This document shows, one piece after another, positions 59,659-64,000 of a stretch of DNA of 64,000 bases; position 1 is the first letter of the stretch; every line of letters starts with the position of its first letter. The stretch lies in the NCBI GenBank assembly GCA_965275915.1, contig CBDHYI010000007.1, forward strand, positions 1,736,001 to 1,800,000, given 5' to 3'. The notes beneath the pieces are model-generated. The model saw only the letters and a list, made by a program, of their open reading frames with translations. It was not told where the DNA came from and made no database searches. Both the position numbers and the translations under genes were made by a program. This DNA is from JBDWFY01 sp965275915 (GTDB lineage Bacteria > Pseudomonadota > Alphaproteobacteria > Rhizobiales > Stappiaceae).

Positions 59659-60797
59659 GGCAGATATCGGCCTGCAGCGCATTCCGGTTTGACGAAGTGT
59701 CTCTGGAAGAGGCACTTGGCAACAGAGAAGGCTGGGAGCGTCTGGCCGATCATGCGCTGGAACCCAATCCGTTTTTTGAGCCGGCTTTTTTCGAACCCTT
59801 TGCAAAGCATCTGGCCGGCGCAGGGGTCAGGATCGCATGGCTCCGCAATCCGGCAACCGGAGATCTTGCGGCGCTTGTGCCGATTATCAGCCGGCGCCTG
59901 GGCCTGGGTTTCTCAGGGAAGCCGCCACGGTTTTTCAGCCATGATTACGGGCCGCTGGCGACGCCGCTGCTTCATCGCGATCAGGCGCAGGACGCGGCGA
60001 TGGACCTGATTTGCGGCTTGCTGTCCAAAAGGTCCATGATCTGCGCGCCCCACACCAGAATGAGCGGGCCGGTCTATGAGTGTCTCCGACACGCAGCCCA
60101 TGCAAATGGCGGGACCTTAAGAGGATTCGGGCACTATCCGCGTGCAATGCAGGATGCGCGCGAACCCGGTGAGGACTACCTTGCGCGTGCCCTTTCAAAG
60201 TCACGCCGCAGGCAATATGCAAAGCAGATGCGGCGTCTGTCGGCGCGTGGGGCTGTCCGGATCGAAAGCCCGTCGGACCCAGAAAACATCAAAGATGCGT
60301 TCGATCATTTTCTGAAGCTTGAAGCGGCCGGCTGGAAAGGCCGGGGAGGCAGTGCACTTATGAGCCGCCCACCGGCTCTCCGGTTTGCCAGGGAAATGGC
60401 AGCCGGTCTCATTTCACAGGGCCGGATGCGTGCGGATGTAATGACCTTCGATGAACAGCCGGTCGGTATGGTGATCAATCTGCGCGCCGGCCGGGATATT
60501 TTTCCCTGGAAAATGGCGTTTGATGAAACCTATCGCGCCGCATCGCCCGGCATGCAGACACTGCTGCATACGACTGAGACGAATTGTCGGGATACCGGAA
60601 TTGATCGCGCCGATTCGCTGACCGGGCCGGATACGCCCACCGTCGATATGCTTTGGAAAGAGCGCTGTCCTATGGGTACGCTCGTTCTGTCGGTTGGTCC
60701 TGTCGGTGCTCTGAAAGCTCGAATTCTGGATTACGACAAGACAGGGCACGATGTTCTGCGTCGCACGGTCAAATCGCTTTTTAAAAGACCGGCTTGA
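59655..60797 (+). CDS. GNAT/CelD-like acetyltransferase (second copy)
   Basis: A 380-residue Acetyltransf_6/BioF2-like protein: LVPIISRRLGLGFSGKP in the N-terminal lobe, then YLARALSKSRRRQYAKQMRRL, HFLKLEAAGWKGRGGSAL, and MVINLRAGRDIFPWKMAFDE in the acyltransferase core. ATG at 59655 overlaps the flippase stop (ATGA), so the two are coupled. It is not closely similar to the GNAT-like protein at 56.6 kb, so they are unlikely to be a recent duplication. A glycan-acylating role is inferred from context. Confidence 0.82.
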   Translation: MRQISACSAFRFDEVSLEEALGNREGWERLADHALEPNPFFEPAFFEPFAKHLAGAGVRIAWLRNPATGDLAALVPIISRRLGLGFSGKPPRFFSHDYGPLATPLLHRDQAQDAAMDLICGLLSKRSMICAPHTRMSGPVYECLRHAAHANGGTLRGFGHYPRAMQDAREPGEDYLARALSKSRRRQYAKQMRRLSARGAVRIESPSDPENIKDAFDHFLKLEAAGWKGRGGSALMSRPPALRFAREMAAGLISQGRMRADVMTFDEQPVGMVINLRAGRDIFPWKMAFDETYRAASPGMQTLLHTTETNCRDTGIDRADSLTGPDTPTVDMLWKERCPMGTLVLSVGPVGALKARILDYDKTGHDVLRRTVKSLFKRPA

Positions 60798-60853
60798 AAA
60801 ACCGACAGTTTCGTCAAGCATTTAAAATAGATAGGGTGCAAACTGTTTTGCCC

Positions 60854-62482
60854 CTATCCTTCTTCTTGCGCTTCCTGCCTGAGCAAACGCCGGATGATTT
60901 TTCCAGTGGTGGTCATTGGCAGAGATTCCCGAAACGCGATTTCTCTGGGATATTCATGGGCTGACAGACGGGTGCGCACAAAGGTTCTGATATCGTCTGC
61001 CAAATCGTCCGACGGCTCGGCGTCCTCTCTGAGAACGATATAGGCTTTTACGATTTCCGTTCGGATCGGATCCGGCTTGCCGACCACGGCGGACAAGGCA
61101 ACCGCCGGATGTTTGATCAGGCAATCCTCGATTTCACCGGGGCCGATACGGTATCCCGCCGATGTGATGACGTCGTCGTTCCGGCCCACGAAATGCACAT
61201 ATCCGTCCTGGTCCATCACACCCTGGTCGCCGGTGGTCATCCAGTCGCCGATAAACTTGTTTCTGGTCGCAGGCTCGTTCCGCCAGAAACCGAGAAACAT
61301 CACCGGGTCGGGCTGTTTAATCGCTATTTGCCCCTGTGCCCCGGCCGGGAGCGCATTGCCTTCGCTGTCGATGATGGCAACCTCGTGACCCGGGACCGGT
61401 TTGCCTGTCGAGCCGGCCCGTGAGATGCCAAGGGCGCCGCAGGCCGACAGGACAAAGTTGCACTCTGTCTGACCGTAAAATTCATTGATGGTGATACCGA
61501 GTTCTCTCTGTGCCCAATCATAGGTTTCCCGGCCCAGTGCCTCACCCGCCGAGCCGATTGTCCGGATCGATAAATCGAACTGCCCTCGCGGGTTCTCAAC
61601 GGTCTTCAGCATTTTCAGGGCCGTGGGCGGGATGAAAATGTTGCGGATTTCAAGGTCCGCGATCAGGCGATAGGCGGCCTCCGGATCAAACTTGTCGAAG
61701 CGCTTTGCGACGACCGGGATGCCAAACCGCAGAGACGGCAGGAGGGCATTCAACAGGCCTCCGGCCCAGGCCCAGTCGGACGGTGTCCAGAACCGGTCGC
61801 CGGCTTTCGGGAAAAACGCGTGCGCCAGCTGAAAGCCGGGCAGATGGCCGGCAAGGACCCGATGACCGTGCAGGGCGCCTTTGGGCGGGCCGGTGGTGCC
61901 GGAGGTATAAATCATCAGCGCGGGGGTGTCGGGGCGTGTTGCCACAGCCTCAAAAGCGTCGTCTGACTTTCCCAATATACCGGAAAGAGGTGTCGTGCCC
62001 TCTTCGTCACCGTCGACACAGATAATGTGTTCGAGCGCCGGCAGGTCAGCACATATCGCCTTGACTTTCCGCGCGCCGGACCGGTCGGTGATAATGATTT
62101 TCGCGCCACTGTCCGCAAGACGGAACCGCAGCGCATCGACGCCGAAAAGGGAGGCAAGCGGCAAGGCAATGGCGCCCAGCTTGTAGATCGCAAAATGTCC
62201 GATCGCTGCTTCCGGTGATTGCGGCAACAACAAAGCGATGCGGTCGCCCGCTTTCACACCGTTTTCGATCAGCCCGTTGGCCAGTCTGTTGGAAGCCGAT
62301 CTCAGCCGGCCGTAGGACACATGCTCGACCGAGCCGGAATCCTGCACATGGATGAGGGCGATACGATCGGGGTCCCGCATCGCCCACCGATCGCAGGCGT
62401 CATGGGCGATGTTATAGGTGTCGGGAATATCCCACCGGAAATTTAAGACCAACTGGTCATAGTCCGTGCCCGCGAGGAGCAT
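60854..62482 (-). CDS. Acyl-CoA synthetase (AMP-forming)
   Basis: A 542-residue ANL-superfamily ligase. The phosphate loop is YTSGTTGPPKG; other motifs are NEFYGQTECN, DWMTTGDQGVMDQDGYVHFVGRNDDVI and the C-terminal catalytic Lys in TTTGKIIRRLLR. Sequence such as RFWTPSDWAWAGGL matches the short/medium-chain acyl-CoA synthetase group (AcsM-like). Start ATG at 62482 is where homology begins. The chain-length preference is unknown. It stands alone. Confidence 0.92.
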   Translation of the reverse strand: MLLAGTDYDQLVLNFRWDIPDTYNIAHDACDRWAMRDPDRIALIHVQDSGSVEHVSYGRLRSASNRLANGLIENGVKAGDRIALLLPQSPEAAIGHFAIYKLGAIALPLASLFGVDALRFRLADSGAKIIITDRSGARKVKAICADLPALEHIICVDGDEEGTTPLSGILGKSDDAFEAVATRPDTPALMIYTSGTTGPPKGALHGHRVLAGHLPGFQLAHAFFPKAGDRFWTPSDWAWAGGLLNALLPSLRFGIPVVAKRFDKFDPEAAYRLIADLEIRNIFIPPTALKMLKTVENPRGQFDLSIRTIGSAGEALGRETYDWAQRELGITINEFYGQTECNFVLSACGALGISRAGSTGKPVPGHEVAIIDSEGNALPAGAQGQIAIKQPDPVMFLGFWRNEPATRNKFIGDWMTTGDQGVMDQDGYVHFVGRNDDVITSAGYRIGPGEIEDCLIKHPAVALSAVVGKPDPIRTEIVKAYIVLREDAEPSDDLADDIRTFVRTRLSAHEYPREIAFRESLPMTTTGKIIRRLLRQEAQEEG

Positions 62483-62605
62483 GTCCGCTTCTACCCCGAT
62501 GAACGTGTTGTGACAGCAGATAAAAATCCGCGCGCAGACTATATCGCAGTGCAGCAAAGATCAAATTCCAGGCAGAAGGCGAGGAATTGACCTTTCATTG
62601 GTCCT

Positions 62606-63124
62606 TCATTCCGGATCCGCCAGGATCAGATTCCAGAATACTTTGTACTTGCTGTCTGGTGAATAGGCACTGCCAATTCCCATGCGGGTGGCGCGTTTGT
62701 CGAGCATGACGGCATTGTGGTTCTTCGAATCGCGCCAGCCTGAAAACGCTTCAGCAAGGCGCCGATAACCGGCGCTGACATTCTGCACCGCATGAATGTC
62801 CTTATAGCCTGCTTTCTCAAGCCGGGTTTTCAGTGCCCGGTCATCGTCAAGCGAACTGTTGACGCTGTTACGGCGGGCCATGTCCTGTGCGTGCGTTCGG
62901 GCTGCGGCCGTCAGAACCGGATCAAGCGACAGGGGGGCAAGACCGTTATTGGCGCGGTATTCGTTTATGATACCAAGAGTGGCCTCCGCATCCACCGATG
63001 TGTCCGCTTGTTCAAGGTTGACATAGAAGGCCGGTGTAACAGGCTGGCTCGGTGTGCAGGCGCTCAGAAGCACTGCCAGCACGCCGCATGCAAAGGCATG
63101 GTTACGGTTCGAACGGATTGGCAA
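62606..63124 (-). CDS. CAP-domain lipoprotein
   Basis: A 172-residue exported protein. The signal peptide ends in a lipobox (VLLSAC), so Cys23 is probably lipidated. The CAP/SCP domain follows: LGIINEYRANNGLAPLSLDPVLTAAARTHAQDM, then GWRDSKNHNAVMLDKRATRMGIG and KVFWNLILADP. Bacterial CAP proteins are small secreted proteins of mostly unknown role. It starts six bases after the MscS-type channel ends and is probably co-transcribed. Confidence 0.9.
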   Translation of the reverse strand: MPIRSNRNHAFACGVLAVLLSACTPSQPVTPAFYVNLEQADTSVDAEATLGIINEYRANNGLAPLSLDPVLTAAARTHAQDMARRNSVNSSLDDDRALKTRLEKAGYKDIHAVQNVSAGYRRLAEAFSGWRDSKNHNAVMLDKRATRMGIGSAYSPDSKYKVFWNLILADPE

Positions 63125-63130
63125 AATGAG

Positions 63131-64000
63131 TCAGTCCCCTTGATGCGGCCTGGCAGTTCGGGCAGCGGAAGAGTCCATCGCTTTTTCAATGCGGCCTATA
63201 TCTCGTAGGTGAATATCCTGTTGCGGGAACGGGATTTCGATTCCCGCTTCTTTCAGCCGTTTGAAGATGGCGAATCTGAGATCGGAACGAACACTCATCG
63301 AGTAATTCACATCTGACAGAAAACAGCGCAGTTCGAAATCCAGGGAACTGGCGCCGAAATCCATGAAGAACACTATCGGTGCAGGGTAGGCCAGAACCAT
63401 GTCGTGATCCTTGGCGCACTCAAGCAGAATTGCCTTCACCTGTTCCGGATCCGAATCATAGCTTACGCCGACAGCAACGATGATCCGGCCTGAGTCGTTG
63501 TAGTGCATCCAGTTCTTGACAACGCCGGAAATCAGGTCGGAGTTCGGGACGATGACCGAGGCCCGGTCAAACGTTTCGATCTCTGTCGCCCGCACATTGA
63601 TTTTGCGCACATAACCCTGGTCCGATCCCACAACAATCCAGTCGCCGACTTTTATCGGCCGTTCCGCAAGAAGGATGAGGCCCGACACGAAATTATTGAC
63701 CACGCTCTGGAGGCCGAAGCCGACGCCCACGGACAGTGCACCGGCGACAATGGCTATGTTCTGAAGGTTCAGCCCGATGGCGGAAACCGCAATCAGGAAG
63801 GAGATGGTGATTCCGGTGTAACCGACAATCGTGCTGATCGACGATTTCAGCCCGATATCCATCTTGGTTCGGGGCAAAAGCCGCGTCTGAAGCCAGCGCT
63901 GAATGGCGCGGGTTATGATAAAACCCAGCACCATGATGAGAAAGGCGAACAGAATCTCGAAAATTGAAAAGTTGATGCTGCCGATATTGACGCCGGTCAA
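63131..64000 (-). CDS. Mechanosensitive ion channel, MscS family (C-terminal part, cut by window edge)
   Basis: The visible 289 codons cover two or three helices, the pore helix and the soluble vestibule of an MscS-type channel that relieves turgor. The pore region IVAGALSVGVGFGLQSVVNNFVSG is followed by AERPIKVGDWIVVGSDQG and VRATEIETFDRASVIVPNSDLIS, the family signatures. The frame is open to base 64000, so the N-terminus, likely a larger periplasmic or multi-helix part as in YbiO/MscK-type proteins, lies beyond. The TTG at the edge is not evidence of a start. Confidence 0.9.
   Translation of the reverse strand: MTGVNIGSINFSIFEILFAFLIMVLGFIITRAIQRWLQTRLLPRTKMDIGLKSSISTIVGYTGITISFLIAVSAIGLNLQNIAIVAGALSVGVGFGLQSVVNNFVSGLILLAERPIKVGDWIVVGSDQGYVRKINVRATEIETFDRASVIVPNSDLISGVVKNWMHYNDSGRIIVAVGVSYDSDPEQVKAILLECAKDHDMVLAYPAPIVFFMDFGASSLDFELRCFLSDVNYSMSVRSDLRFAIFKRLKEAGIEIPFPQQDIHLRDIGRIEKAMDSSAARTARPHQGD

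Noticed and set aside
1..64000. Mobile elements, CRISPR arrays, toxin-antitoxin pairs, tRNA or rRNA genes
   Set aside because: I looked for transposase motifs, repeat-spacer patterns, paired small toxin/antitoxin frames and tRNA T-loop patterns in the gaps and found none that I could support.

Overview
The window looks like chromosomal DNA of a free-living alphaproteobacterium, most likely Hyphomicrobiales/Rhizobiales or a near neighbour. The reasons are a 5-aminolevulinate synthase (C4 haem pathway), the large NAD-glutamate dehydrogenase, type 2 ArgC, an IalB-family protein, an imuA-imuB-dnaE2 mutagenesis cassette behind a GTTC-N7-GTTC SOS box, a CenR/OtpR-like regulator, and ccmABCDG divergent from acnA. 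Base composition is moderately GC-rich and even, except for one AT-rich gap near 58 kb. I see no insertion sequence, prophage, CRISPR array, rRNA or tRNA.

Layout. 1-3.5 kb: start of NAD-glutamate dehydrogenase (cut by the window edge), an AhpD-like protein, argC, leuD. 3.5-5.5 kb: a cyclic-nucleotide-binding protein, an OmpR-type regulator and a divergent L,D-transpeptidase. 5.6-9.8 kb: dapF, mtaB, ftsY and the septation/YciB gene. 9.8-12.4 kb: a coiled-coil membrane protein, a QueG-related ferredoxin, folK and folP. 12.4-19.4 kb: Tat-exported PhoD phosphatase, typA, a structured leader or sRNA with an intrinsic terminator, xthA, a quinone oxidoreductase and a TrmH-type methylase. 19.7-32.5 kb: ialB, rlmN, small membrane proteins, hydrolase, transporters, alkA, gluQRS, a soluble hybrid kinase, a PAP2 phosphatase, an LMW tyrosine phosphatase, phhB, tusA and DUF924. 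32.5-36 kb: glnK-amtB and a second amt gene, each behind its own sigma-54-type promoter. 36-39.2 kb: an orphan UgpE-like permease, a CDF metal exporter, DUF1223, and a 116-bp palindromic element. 39.3-45.4 kb: ccmABCDG and acnA. 45.6-55.6 kb: two uncharacterised proteins, an EEP phosphatase, imuA-imuB-dnaE2, a decayed regulator and hemA. 55.6-60.8 kb: a small surface-polysaccharide module (FkbM methyltransferase, two GNAT/CelD-like proteins, a flippase) opening outward from the AT-rich gap. 60.8-64 kb: acyl-CoA synthetase, CAP-domain lipoprotein and an MscS channel cut by the edge.

Genes that work together. GlnK and two Amt transporters form a nitrogen-limitation unit with NtrC-like inverted repeats upstream. 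CcmABCDG matures c-type cytochromes and HemA feeds haem synthesis. ImuA, ImuB and DnaE2 form the SOS mutasome, with XthA and AlkA as additional repair enzymes nearby. The regulator, the cNMP-binding protein and the L,D-transpeptidase look like an envelope-control module. No large new system is evident. The most unusual items are the 27-bp-stem palindromic element at 39.1 kb, the leader RNA before xthA, the paired sigma-54 promoters with a shared -12 variant, the 194-nt imuA/imuB overlap, the frameshifted cysteine-rich regulator remnant before hemA, and a predicted HExxH protein of unknown role.
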